The notes below the pieces were generated by a model. That model worked only from the letters and a program-made list of their open reading frames with translations. It did not search any database and was not told where the DNA came from. The position numbers were made by a program, and so were the translations under genes. Source: Anisakis pegreffii (Eukaryota > Nematoda > Chromadorea > Rhabditida > Anisakidae). Taken from it: a stretch of DNA of 64,000 nt. The stretch is from the NCBI GenBank assembly GCA_035041965.1, contig JAPYMA010000173.1, positions 372,001 through 436,000 of the forward strand, in the 5' to 3' direction. Shown piece after piece: positions 1-13,800 of the stretch; position 1 is the first letter of the stretch; each line of letters opens with the position of its first letter.

Positions 1-3000
1 GTTTGAAGACGACGAAGTGGAAAATAGTGTAGGAAAGAGGAGTTAAGATGGGAGGGTAAGGAATGCGAAGTGGGAAGAAAGACATGAAGAAAGGATGGAT
101 GGATGGACGGATGGGAAGAGCGATGAGGAAGGAAGGAGGAACGTTGTTCGTATTGCTGCTGCTGATGATGATTTGGATGTTTGTTTGCAAGGATGCGGTC
201 TTTGGCGGTGCCGGTGGTGGCTGTTGAGAGGAGAGGGATTTGGAAAGGAAAACGAGACGACGGGTCGGCAACGGGCAGGTCGTTTGGTTGGGTTTTGTTG
301 CGTTTCGGTCGTCCTATTTTTGTTTGCTATGTCACCGTCGTCATCACTGTCATGACCATGCTGGGTGGCATGATGAAACGAGCATGGATCGCCCACAGGA
401 GAGAGGCTCGGATCATGTTGCATCGAACGTGCTGCATATTTCGTTTGTGCAATGATCAAGACGACTTAAGGTGTTGATCACCTCGTGATTAAACAGTTTG
501 TTAATTTAGGAATTTGTGATAGGTTTGATTTTTGGACATTTTGAACGGATATGTTGTTTGTGGTTGTTCCGGTTTAAAATATGATTGTTGAACTCGGATA
601 CGATGGAAATCGTTTACGGGTTTGTTAAGTTGTGGGAGATAATGACAGTTTGTGGATTGTTTAATGCGCTCATTCCGCAGCATTTTAAGCGACAGGGAAC
701 TTTTGCTAATGAAAGTTTCCAATTCAGAAACTTCTAGTAATCTTCTAGGTTTGAATTTCATGAATGGAGTCGGGTTAAACACACTTAAAATGGGCTGCAG
801 ACTAGCGCCTGTCTTCAGCTGAGGCGTAACGAGAAACTTTTCCTAGAACTGATGGTCATCCAGGGTTTCAGTGAAACCTGAATGATGGAACCACAGCTTC
901 TGGCATTGATTTCCCCATTTTGTCAAGATATTTACTGCAAGATTAGCAAAACTTCAACGTGCTTTCGATAGATTGTCGCGATTCTCAGCCATTCTAAATC
1001 TAGGAGTTTAGCCACCTTAATGCGGGGTTTAGAAAACATTCGTTTATGGTGTTGGTGTGAGTGTGATGATTGTGATTAGTACGGTGAAGGTTGTTTGTTA
1101 GGTGTGTGTTAGGTGACGTATGAAAGAGGAGATTAATATGTTGGACGGAAAAGGCGACGCCGGCACAACGGCCGATCATCAGTTGTTTCGCTCATTTCGT
1201 TTTTGTTTGCTTGTTCCGTTTGGGCGGTGTTGTATGCGTCGTGTTGCATTATTCGCTGATGATGTCCGTAAGCAGGTAGAATAACGTATCTACCTGCTGC
1301 TCTGATGATCGTCATCATTGGACGTGTCTATTGATTCATTGACATTCATTTATTTGTTGTTTGCATATGCTCGAGTGAATTCAATTCGACCATTATACAA
1401 TAATGGGCTATAATTGAGCAGTTTTTTGAGCATTGAGCAGATTTTTGTCGTTTTTGAATGAATTGATTTGTTTGATATGGACGAGAAAGGAAACGTTTTT
1501 GTTTTTATTTAAACTGTGAGCAAAACGTCGCTTGAGTTGATATAATTCGATTTCAGTTGATTGTAAACAAACTGATCGTGAAACAGCTAATGCATACGCG
1601 ATCAGAAGTTAATATTTGTAGAGAAATGAATGATATGAGATAGGTGAAAGCGGTCATGTTTAGCGCACGCAAGATTTAAGAAGTTATTTGGATAGGATTG
1701 AGAATTTTTCATTGAGCAAAAGAACGAGGCGAGATGAGTTGTTGTTGTTGAAGCAGATGAACTGGAATAATGGACGTTCCTTTCAGATTAGTAGCGTGGT
1801 TGAAGTTCTGTTAACATGTAATGAAAATATGATATGGTTGAAGTAAATCTGAGTTCAGTAAGATATTAGTGGCAGATATTCGGTAGGCTTTAGAGGTGGG
1901 CGCAAGCTGAGCTCATAATACTGTCTTGCATTGTGCATAGTTGTCGTTGTTTTTTTAGTGTTCGTTTTTTTATTTGAAGTGAAATATGTGAGTGCTGTCA
2001 TTTGAGTTTTGTGAATTGATGAAATGATTCAGTGCGATTGAATGTAAGAGACTAACTTCAAAATAGACTCTAGGTTGCCCTCGAGACCAAGATTTCATAT
2101 TTATTGCGTTTCTTTCGGTTCACCGAAATTGTATGCATCGAATTCGTGAGATTCGTTAAATATTCGTTGTTGAGGAGGAGATCATGAACGAGAATACTTG
2201 GAACTGAACATTTTTTTTCACATGAAGAGGATCTTATGGTAACACACATACATACATATACAACACATGAGTTATTCATTAGCATCGGTTGGGTGTTGAT
2301 GTATGAATGAATTCATGATTATGTCATGAGCAAACGAAGCGAACGAACACGATACGGATGGATGATGTGTGTTCTGTTGTGTGCTGCTTGTGTTTGAGCG
2401 TTGAAAAAGCGTGGCATGAGCAGGGATGGCGAGAGCATGATGATAATAATTGTTGTGCTCATGATGATAGCTGCTGTAGTGGTAATGATGATATTTTGTA
2501 TTCATTCAATACATCTGTAATCGCGCACACGCACTGACGAAAGTCAAGCGAATTTGAGCACATTTGAGGAGTAATACTCTTGGTGTGGTTAGGTTCTGTG
2601 CTGCAGTGGATGTTGCTGAGTGTTATATCATATACATTCGACGGTTAAGCGTAAGTAACTAAGCTAAAAGATATAGCAGCAAGCAGTATACGTACGTACA
2701 TATAGTGGTCGTCCGTGTAAAGCTGCTGCTGTATCTACAGCTAAATAGTAAATAGGTGGATGAATGCTTGAATGCTGCATAGATAGATATACATATAGCT
2801 GCTGTCTAACTGGAAAGATATAGCCCTAAATGTGATGATGCTGTGTGCAGCTAGTGAAATCTTATACATGCTTTGGTTGTCTTGTGTAGCCTGTGCAGGC
2901 TATAATAGGCTAACGTATGCCATGCTCAGCCCATGCCTATAAAGCCATAAAATGCGCATGTGTATGTGTATTAACCTAGCTTGAAGAGGGAGGAGGGAGG

Positions 3001-4852
3001 GAGTAGTGCTCTCACATGCTCATGCAATTCATGAGTAGTCAGTCAGTTCAACGGTTAGTTAGTTCAGCTAGCAGCAGCAGCAGGAGCCATCCGTCATCAG
3101 TATCGTGGGCCGACGTTGCGCTGTGGTGCAGGCATGGTTTGGCTTCAGCATGAGCAGATAGATATATATCGACAACTCAGTATTGAATACTCAGTGGTGC
3201 TTAACATTCAATACTCACTCACACATTTATGTTTATGTTCATGTATCTAATATCATTCATTCATGCGTTCATTCTTCATCCACCTAGGAGTAGGATATGT
3301 GCGTAAATATATCTAATGTTCATCCTACTCAACCACTGTCGCAAGAACGAACCGTCCGTTAACCGTCCAATCATCAATTTTAGTTGTATCCCTTCAGCTA
3401 TAGCTGAAAAGCTAGCTTACGAAAATCCGAAATCTGCAACCGTGCAACTTCCACATTTACCTCCTTATGTTGAGGCGGAATCTATATCTCAGTGAGTTCG
3501 TAGGGAGATAGAGTTGTTGTACGGGGATGGTTGTTCTCGTTGAAAAGAGTGAACGGAACCGCTTATAGCCAGTAATAATTTGAGAGCATATTATAGAAAT
3601 CATTCCACCTTGCGTTCACGTAATCATCGCAAGATCTGTTTGCAGTGGATATTTTGTTGGGCGCGCAGGAATGATGGATTTTGATAGATATGTGCTCATA
3701 TAGGAGTATAATGGATGGGATGGATATATTGGATAAACTCGTTGGATCCTATCTCGGAGGATAATCTAGTGCTCTATCGTGTGGATCCATTCATTCATGC
3801 ATCCATTCAACCGTGCACTTGTTCATTCATCTATCTCCTCATCAGATTTCGTTTCATCGTCGCATTTCACATCTCATTAGGGAAGAGTAAGTGAAATCAA
3901 GTGCGCATATGAGTGTTAGCGGTTGAGAGAAGTGTGTTGTATCGTTGGTTGGTGTTCTGCTGCTGCTGAAGTGCATCTTGAGTGTGAAGATTGAACGAGG
4001 AGGCAAGTGTTGTTGTTGTTGTTGTTGCATACATGCAATTAGCCTGATTCGTTGAGTTTTGAGTTGCGATCATTGTATATATGTGTGTGTGATGACGCAT
4101 CACTGGCAATGAGTGAAATTTGCAGGCAAATCAAATTTTTGAGCGTTAAGATAGTAGTGAACATTTTGAAGGATGCCCAAAACATTTGTGTACATTTCCA
4201 GCATTCGTAGTCGAGTGACCGAACGGATTTTGATTAGTTGTGTTCGTTGCGAGTAGAGTGAGTGAGTAAATGTGTTCAAGCCAGTTTCATGCTTGATTGA
4301 ATGAGCACCGTTGCTGTTCGACTGAATGATCAGAGAATTGGATTCATGCGAGATCAGATCGTTTCATATTCGTTGTAATAGCGCGTTCAATGCACACACT
4401 GGCTGGCTTCTGAGTAGTCGCTGTGCTGTGGTGCTTTTTGGTCGAGTTGTATCGATGAGGTCGATTCTATCTCGATTTTTTTTGGTTTTTCTTCTGAAAA
4501 TTTTGATGTTGATTAGGAGTGCGATGAATGGAATAGAAATCTGATCTGATTCTCTGACAACAACTGAGAATCGTGGCCATAAGCAGCGTTTATTTATCCA
4601 TGCATGCATGCATCATCATCATGCATCTGTGCGCATTCATATATGTGATGGCAGCAGCATCATCGATCATCATCGCGCATCATTATCGGCAACGAGTGGC
4701 TGAAATGGCATCGTCATCATTATCAGATGATGAATCGCGTAATCAACGCCGTAAAGAACTAGCTAGCTAGCTAGTCGGTGGTTATTTCATTTAGATTTGC
4801 TTCATTGCATCGTTTCTTCACGACCACTTCTGATGGTTTTTCTTTTTTTCAG
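1..4852. other. gene-poor, low-complexity intergenic DNA
   Basis: I see no gene here that I can support. Open frames are short, lie on both strands and lack splice-phase partners or family motifs. The stretch is rich in simple tracts: GGAT repeats near 97-117, GTT/TGTTGT repeats at about 4008-4027, interleaved CATGCATG/CATCAT near 4600-4625, and a (CTAG)n palindromic run at about 4760-4775. Scattered TGAATGA and CATTCATT words recur throughout. It may hold the promoter and 5' UTR of the gene that follows. Confidence 0.5.
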
Positions 4853-4879
4853 TTCATTTCATTCGATTTCATGCACAAA
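4853..4879 (+). other. candidate first mini-exon of NCBP3 (18-nt leader + 3 codons)
   Basis: A pyrimidine run ending in TTTTTTTCAG is followed by 18 nt, then ATGCACAAA, then a consensus donor GTAAGT. It leaves phase 0, which is exactly what the first certain NCBP3 exon (7729) needs. That exon has no usable in-frame ATG near its start. The acceptor upstream of the ATG would be a spliced-leader or cis-splice site. No homology is possible over three codons, so this rests on splice signals alone. Confidence 0.35.
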
Positions 4880-7800
4880 GTAAGTGAGCAGTTGAGTTTG
4901 AGTTTTCGAGATTTGTATCGCTTACTTATTGCAACACTCAACTCTTATCTCGTCTTGCCAAAGTCAACAGACATCGAGAACGTTTCATTTCATCTCGTTT
5001 TTTGTTTCGAATCCACTTATCCTTTTATCTTGCACAGGTGATTCGTTTTGGGTTTTGTTGCAGTAGTTCAGTTGAATGAATTGATTCATTTTATTGCATC
5101 CATCCGAGCGTTGTTATTCGGGTAGATTCAGTTCAATGATAGTTGGGGATAGTATCCGTCGTGCTTTTTCATTTCATGCCTTCTTTATACTGTCAGTTGG
5201 TAGAGTATTTTTGGACAGACGATATGAGAGGATGGATGTGTGATATGATGAAAATAATGTTTATTTGCTCAATTATTTCTATGATTGTGTGCTGATCGAT
5301 GACGTTTTATGCGCTTATGCTTAAGACAGATGCTGCATAGTCAAGCAATGTATCATGTTCATTTGAAGTGTCTGCCGTAGTTCTCAACATTGTAGCATCT
5401 GGCCTGCTTTGGCACAAACGATGGTTTGTTTGACTGATTGATCGAATTGAGTTTTTGGATTTTTTAGTTGTTATTGAGAGATGGATTACGGCACGGAATT
5501 ATTAAGGAATGGAATTTGTGTGTTTTTTGCTATTATCGGTGTTATTGTTTGATGTTGTTATTCGTTTCATCATTGTTATCATCCTGCAAATAGCAGCAGC
5601 ATCAAATATTTGTGTTTGCTTTGATTGTTTCAAGTGAGTCAGTCGGTGGTGTTATAATTGTTTTTGTGTGATCTTTGCAAGAAAACAAACTACTAACAAA
5701 AGAACAAAGAACAAGAGCGTCGTGCTAAGAGAGTGCTCGACGCCTGGAACTTAGACTCAACCTCAGTGTAATTGCGTAGGTGAGCAAAGTTTCAGGTGTT
5801 CGAGCGCCTTTTTTCGTTCGCGCTTACAGTATCCTTACCCAATCGTCAATCTTTGGCCATCACCATCACCATCACGACCACCTCGTTTCACTACTAACTA
5901 CCTGATTGTCCACCTTGATTTGCCTTATCATCTCAGATCATATCAGAGAAGATTTTGTGCCTCATCGTTCGTTCATCGTTTTATTCTGATAGTTGCTGTT
6001 GACAGTTGTTGCGATTTCAGTTTGGATCATTCGGTTTGATTGGTCATTGTTTTATTTTCATTTCACATATCTTATCACTGTGAAGAGTGGTTTGATTGTG
6101 ACGTGGGTTATTTTTATATTTTGTTTGATTTAATTTTGATGGCATGGTTTGTTTTTGTTGTAGCAGTGATTGATGATGATAATAATAATTGGTGAAACTT
6201 TGGAGATCCTAGAAAGGACGAATAATATCTGTGAAAATTTAGAATGCCTCTTACAAATTTGTGTTGTTCTACGGGTTTTTTGTTTTTGGGTTCATGGTCT
6301 TTAGACTCTTCTCGTCATCATGAATATGGTGATGTTCAAAAAAACAAAGATGACATATTGTGATATGATATGTTTGATTTCATCATACTCTTCTATTTCG
6401 CTCATACGTTTTTTGTTTCTTTTTTTTGGGGGAGTATCATTCTGAAGTAATTGAGTGATTGATTGATAGTGAATTTGATCAGTTTGACGTTCTTTGAACG
6501 TTATCATTTGTGCGGCTCTAATAGATAATTTAATCGAAGTTTTTCGAAGATATTTTTTCTTTCCGTAATCTTTTTTTGGTCGTCTCTTCATAATTTTTAT
6601 TTGCAAGCAAGTGGTGACTGCGGTCTGCATATGTTTGTATACAGTTAACAGTTGCGTTTTGATGTGGTTGTTGTTTTTGTGAATCTCTACATAAGAGTTG
6701 AATAAGTCATAAATGTGATAATGAATTTGTTTACGTATTTAGTTTATTTGTCGGTTGTGGTTTCGTTGTTTATCGTCAATGAATTTTTATCGAGTTGAAA
6801 GAAAAAAATCGTCCGTCTGCTGTTTCGAATGGCTAGAGTCCGACAAAATCTTTAATACAGTTTGTGATAGACTGGTGTTTACTGTTTATGATACTTCTAA
6901 AACAGAAACGAAAAAACACTGTCGGTGAATTGTATTGGAATGATAGTATCCATCAACTGATGCAGTGTCTGGAATGTTGTTACAATTGTATAGATGCAAG
7001 TGTTAGCTTAACTCAACGAAGTAATTAGTCAACCAATCAGCAGTCCACCTAACGGATAATTTTATGGGGTTGTTATTGTTGTTGCCGCTGTTATCAGTTA
7101 GCGATTAGCAGCAATCAATCAACCGTCCAAGGTGAACACAAAAAAATGCTTTCGCTATCAATGCAACATAGTAACATAACGTCTGTAGCTCCAAAAAATA
7201 CTTCAAAATGAGTCAGAAGAGAATGTGCAATTGCTAAATCGATAAAAGTTTTCAAATACTTGAAAAAAGAAGACTGATCGTCGTTGAATTTTGCTAAACA
7301 GTCATTTTCCTCAAGTATAATACTTTTCTTCTGAAGAAAATTGATTGTAAGGTCCTCGGCACTTCTTTTTTTCAATTAGACCTTGTGTAATCTCATTTTT
7401 CAAGCAATTTCTTCCCCTAATTACTCCGTCATTCCCTTCTGTCTAATTCAGTATCTTCGCTATTTATTGCTTTGCTATGGAGGATTAGGAACTTTCGAAG
7501 ATGCATGCATGCTTATTATTAGCCAGTAATAATATGAAACTGGGTTAGTATGAAATGTTTTATGAAATCTTTTTGAGACTTGAGCATTCTTTTTCATGTA
7601 TCATTCCTGTTGTAATCTTCATATCATCCTCACACTGCCTATCTTCTATTGTTCCAATAAAAGGGTAGCCACTGAAGTTTTTCCAACTAACTTATTGAAC
7701 AGTCCGAAAATTCACCAAAAAATTTCAGTCAAAGCCCGATGATGACAACAAGCAAACGTCGTCGTCGTCTTCCGTGTTGAGAGCGAGTGTTGATGCCTCT

Positions 7801-10800
7801 GGCACAATCACCAGATCAAGATCTGCAGCATCAGGCACTAGATCGCATCGAAGGGTTCGTTATCGTTCATCTTCGTCCACATCGTCAAATTCCGCACACT
7901 CACCGTCTCGGCATCGTAAACATCTGAATCGTTCCGCATCGCCGATGCACTATCCGTCGCCGTTGTATCTAAAAACTGGTAGCGATCAAGCAGCGACAAA
8001 TGACGTTCAGATTGAACAACGTCGAGCGCATCGTGCAAAACGCTATTTCGGCATCGATCCACCACGTGAGGATTGTCCGGTAAGCGACTATTTGGCCGTC
8101 ATTTTGCTCCTTCACCACCGCTGAACTTTTACCTTACAGCCAGCTCCAAGAGATCTTGTCCCTTTCAGTCGCTTATCGTCAGGGTTGAATTTGCTTTAGC
8201 TTTGCTATGGAAAAGACGTTCTCTAAAGAGCGATGAACGTTCTAAAGGTGTGGGATTCCGCTTCGTACAATTGCACTCTGTATTGTGTGCACATTTTTTA
8301 AAATGGTTTATCATGGGTGGTTGCCGTATTTTTTCATCAAATAATTTAGGTCCTTCATTAGTGAACTTCAGCAACGTCATGTAAGTGATGAAATCTGAAA
8401 TACTCGCACAGTAAGTACGAAGAAATGAGTGAAGTAATTCTGAGTTGGTAAACGTTTTAGGGTGATTATTATCACAGGTTCACGTTAAATTAGCTGTGTC
8501 TACTCTTGTTATATAGGTTTGTGTGTGTGAGTGTTCAATACGGATATTTTGGAGGTACGTTATGGAGCTGAAGAGTAGTGCATCTTGGCTCATACGACCT
8601 CATCTCATGTATTTGCTGTTGTTGTTTGTGTATGTGTATCTTTGTTTGAGATGCTGGCAAATTGTCTGAGTATTTATCTTATGTGTGTGCACGAGAGATG
8701 TTATACAGCAACAGCTAGCCGTCAGCCAACCAGCTTATCAACACGATGCTTTTTGTGCAGCAGGAATCCTAATTAAATTCCATTCCATTCATATCATTCG
8801 TTTCAACAAACCGATACTCACCTCGTCGTGGCTGTTGAATCTGTTTGGTTTTTTGTCCGTCCATTTTCGGTTTTGCACTGAATGAATAAATGAAGATGAG
8901 AGCATGAGCGAAGCTTCTTCGAGTGAACAAATTTGGTTGAGATGAGCGAATTGTGAATTAATTTGAATGTTGTTAGATGATCGTATTATGGATAAGAGAC
9001 GAGATGCAAAACATTGAAATAGTCATGACTAATTTTTTTACTTATTTAACATTTACACATATTGAGTAAGGTTACTGCTACGGGAAAGTTGATGTTATAT
9101 ATAACTTTGGAAATGTGAATATGAAGTAGCATTTGTGTATGATATCAGGAATATCAACAAACCCAGAGTATCGGTAACTATCAAAAGTTTTACTGCAATT
9201 AAGATATATTGTTGGAGTTTTTGATTTATTGATAAAATGGTATTGGAAGGTATGAGTTATAACTTAGCATGGTTGCAATAGATCGGCAAATGGATTGGTG
9301 CATTGTCAGGGGCGATAGAATAATGATAGCCATAAGTGAGGAAGTTTAGTTTGAAATGAGAGGAGGCATGAGTACGATTATTGGTTAGAAAGCGATTTAT
9401 AAAGAAATCTGACTTCGATGGTTTATACATATTAGGTCTTTATTATGCGATTCGTGGATTGTTTATGTTAGCATTTGTGTGATTATTAGTATTGGTTTTG
9501 GGATTGGTGAAGGATCTAGCTGTATATGATACATATTGTGGCTTGTTATTGTTAGTATTATCGATGTTATTGTTATTGCTGGGAACGAGCAGGAGGATAT
9601 GGATAGCATTTAGTAGCAGCGAATGTAATGGGGTCTTTTGTTATGATAAATTATCGTTTTTGTGGTATTGAACATTTAGACGTGTATATATTCAGCAGAC
9701 GTATTCGTTGGTCCTTATGTGATAGTTAGATTAATGATGACGGTGATGAGTTTGAGTAAATATAATTAATGGTTTGAATGCGAGGAAGAATGGAGAAGGA
9801 AATCAATCAATTTGATGAGGGAGAATAATTTCGGTTTGTTTATTGTTTAGTGGTTGCTCAAGGGAGTACACAGCGGCGAGTGAGCGATCGATGCAGGAAG
9901 GGTCGATCGGTCGGTCGCTCACCCGCAGTGAAATGAGTTATTAGGCGCTTGATTTCACGTTGTGCTCTCGTTAGGAATTGGGCAATGGATCATAATAGGT
10001 CATATTTGAATGTGTTTTGTGCAAGAGAGGGTTATTTTTGGCGTGATTGAACATCTGTATTGTTTGTGTGGTGGATGTATTGATTGGTTACGGTTAGTGT
10101 ACTTGTTGAGATTATTACTGTAAATTTGAAGATTTTCGTTTCATTTTGTTTGATTTGAGATTTTAAAAGACAGAAAGGGTTGGAAAGAGCGCACTGATTG
10201 ATTGTAGTTTTTGTGAGTGCAGTGAATGGTGGGTGAGTGCATTCAAAGGAAATTTATTTCTTGCGGAAATGTATTCGAAAAGTTTGACACAAAACGAAAA
10301 TTTCGAAATGATCTTGTTGTCTGTGCTGTGATTCATCAAAAAGAAAAATGTCGAAATGCGGCCAGAACAAAAGCAGCACAGAAACGTCAACCGTTGTTGG
10401 CGAGAGGGTTATTTTGTGAATGAATGAATAAATTTTCGAAAAGAACAAATGAAACAGCGACAAACGCAATCAGCAAATATATAATGATCAAAGAGGAATG
10501 AGTAAAGACTTTGAAGTGGGATTCAACTGTAAACAAAATTGTTACTTCTGTTATTATTGTTCACGAAGAGGAAGAAAAATTTTTGGAGCAACACCAAATA
10601 TTTAAATGAATAAGTGAATAATGTTGGAGGTGAATTTATGAAGTTAAAATCTGGTACAAGGACATCGATCGATTCAGTTCACAGTTATGATGGGTTATAG
10701 ATTAGCTTTATCCATTTCAGGGGTACAATCAGATAAGTCACGATTTCATAATGAAGTGAATACTAGTTTAATAAAATGTAGATTGTTGATGATTTTTGAT

Positions 10801-13800
10801 CGCTTGCATTTGAATGACAAGGTATGTTTTCATCTGTTTGTTTCATTCGTTCGTTCAGTCATCTATCGTAGTAATTGTCGCTCATCAAGTCACGAATATC
10901 CATCCATCCATCCACATGCATCATTAATCCATGCAGTCAACAATTAGGCACATGATGAAATTGTCGCCATGCAACAGCAACCACAACACACCATAACATG
11001 ATATAATAACGACAGAAAGAAATGTTTACTCGCAACAACTATTCATTCATGTTTCTTGTTTGCTGGGTTCTATTTTTATTAAATATCTTGCCGAATGCGT
11101 TTGTGAGTGACATGTGCAGTTGGAAAACTATGATTAATATTGACTGAGCAACTAACTATATGCGAACCCCATATATCTAAGCACAAAAAGTGTCCTGTTG
11201 TCATATCCACTTGAATATGGTATGAACATCGCCTGCTAGGTAAAAGAATGAGGAAAATGCTCAACTATATAAAAATAAGGTTCAAAAGCTGCTTAAAGGA
11301 GGTAAAAGCAGGACAAAAGAACAAGGCTATTGTTAGATGGTGATGATTTTGTGCAGCCAATAACAACAATGAAAGCTTGTTGTTTCTTTCTTTCTTGAGA
11401 ATAAAGGATGAAGAAGGTTTCGGATGTGTCGTCGTTGTGGAAGAGAATGTTGATTGTGTTTTGAAGTCAGCGGCTTCTCGCTGCTAAAATTTTTGTTGAA
11501 ATCCATTAGTTTTTCTGGCAATAACTGATGTGAACGAACATACATTATTTCTTTCTTTGCCTACATTCTCATCAAACACAAATAAACACATCGCTCGCGC
11601 AGATGAAGAATAGCGATCTAATGAAATGAGGTTTTGAATGTGAGCGAACATTTACTACTATCATTTGCTATCATCATTCTCATCAAATATGCATATTTAT
11701 GTGCTCTCAACTCTAACTGCAACGAACAGCAACAGCTTACGTTAAGCACTATTGTGCTAGTTTCGTGTAGTTGCTTCGTTTACATAATACATCAAATTCT
11801 TTCAACTTTCAATTCTTTGAAGTTCGCTCATTATCTGTCTTCTTGTGGATGAACAGCAGAGAAAAATGAATTGATCTACATGATTCAACAACGGTGGCAA
11901 TTGTTGATTATGAGGTATTGACGATTACATTCGTCATTCGTTCATCACCATTGGCAAGCAAGCATGTCAGAGCACTTCATGCAATACCTCGAAGCACTTG
12001 TTCGGTTCAATTCAATGACTTCAGCCGAACGAAAAAGTATTTAAAGTGACCAAAAAAAGCATCTTCAAAGGTTGAACGAGCGAGCGCATTATAAAAAGCT
12101 GATTTTCTCTGTAATGGTAGTGGTGTTGTTAAATGGGTTATGAATAAAGGCGAAGCAATGAATCCGTTAGATATTGGATTTTGGTCGAAGGAGAAATTAT
12201 TATTATTATTACGATATGATGAATGAATGCGGAGATTAAAATGCGTTCAGACGAAAAAAGCTGAATGAAATAATAAAAAGGAAACTGACTCCATACACAC
12301 ATTTATCCTCATTGTGATCGTTCGTTCGTATTGGAAATGGAAAGAAAATTAAGAATGATGGGGTAATGTGGTAGCGATAACGATAACGATCAAAGTGATG
12401 GGATAATCGCTTGGCAGCAGCACTATCACATCGAGTCAATATCCGAATCAGTCATTGCTTGCATCTTTTCGTTTAAAACAAACCCAATGAAATTCTGATG
12501 AATAGTTAAGACAGCCGAAAATCATCAACAACAACAATTGTTCTATGTGGGAAAAATTGGCGAGAAAAAAATTGCACGAATTTGTGTTTATGTGTTTATT
12601 GACGTGGAAATTTTATTTTGCTTTGAATTGTTTTATGCAGATGTGTATGTATGTGTTGTTGGTTGGTTGAAGTGGTTTGTATGAAATATCAGGGAAAGAA
12701 TAAATATTTTCAAATTGTTGACGAAAATCGCTTGCATTTATTTTTGTATTTGCTAAACGAAATGTGTGCAAAATAGTCACAAATTATTTTCGATATCAGT
12801 TCGTTAGTCAATCTCATTACTATTATTATTATTGTTGTGGATTCAGTTTGATTATTTGCGTGCAATTGATAGGTTTGATAATTTCTTGAATATTGCTATG
12901 TTCGGTAGGTACGAACAAAATTCAGATTATAAACATACACCAACAATGTATACACTAAAGGCATAAATGCACACAAGCAACGTGTATACACCTGCAATGT
13001 GAACTCTTCCATAGCAAGTTGCACTGTTTACAAAGGGATCAGTTTTGTTTATTTGAACATTTAATCGCGGATGACTACTTTCTCAGCAGTCTTATAGTCT
13101 TACAATTATTAGTTGTTAAGTGAGCGCTCGCTAATCCACTGGTTCTATCATCACACAAATACACACTGCTTGTTGGCATTATAAATGTAATGATATTGAA
13201 AACACCGTTAAAATCGAATAAGATGATATGGTGACGATGACGACACATTCAGTGCGTCATACTTAATCGCTCAGAATTATCGCAAATCGAATCAGATTAA
13301 TGCATATCAAAGGGAAATTGAATGTTGATTAGAGTGAATCAAATTTATGTGGTATTTGAAAATCTAGTGAATCAAATTTCTAGTGAGTGAATCAAATTTA
13401 TGGGTTGTTTGAAAATAATAACACTTGAGGTGTGACACTCCAAATTAATTTTGCACACATTTCTAATTTTCGTAGCGAGTTTTTGTGAACTGTATCTTTG
13501 GTCGTTTGTTTTTTACCCTATAACTTATTATTGATGGCAAAAAGCGAACGGTACTTATAGAGACTGCTATTTTGTGTGTGGCGAAATATTGTGGGCGGAA
13601 TGAAAATTGGGGGTTTATTTTGTCTGTTCGAACGGAATCAGTTGATGAGAGTGTGAAAATTTGATCATGAATTTATTATTAACACTTCATAAACCCATCA
13701 TTTGCACACCTTCTCACCGTTTATTTTCCATCTTAAAGTGCGTTTTTGTGCGTTCAGTCGGATTATTTATATGAGAGAGTTTGTTGCGCTCGATGGTGGT

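Noticed and set aside
43..477. Overlapping ORFs on both strands at the left edge
   Set aside because: Low-complexity, mutually overlapping, with no conserved motif or splice support. They could be the tail of an off-window gene but I cannot show it.
4573..4770. Open frame on + containing MASSSLSDDESRNQRRKELAS as an NCBP3 first exon
   Set aside because: Its available donors leave phase 1, while the next NCBP3 exon needs phase 0. It overlaps CATG/CATCAT and CTAG simple tracts.
5690..5780. Coding-looking stretch KEQERRAKRVLDAWNLDSTS followed by a good GTGAGC donor
   Set aside because: A stop precedes the donor in that frame and no ATG or matching acceptor phase was found. At most it is a 5' UTR exon.
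9880..9925. Imperfect hairpin GTGAGCGATCGA...CGGTCGGTCGCTCAC
   Set aside because: Short stem in a long intron with tetranucleotide-like repeats. Likely chance or slippage.
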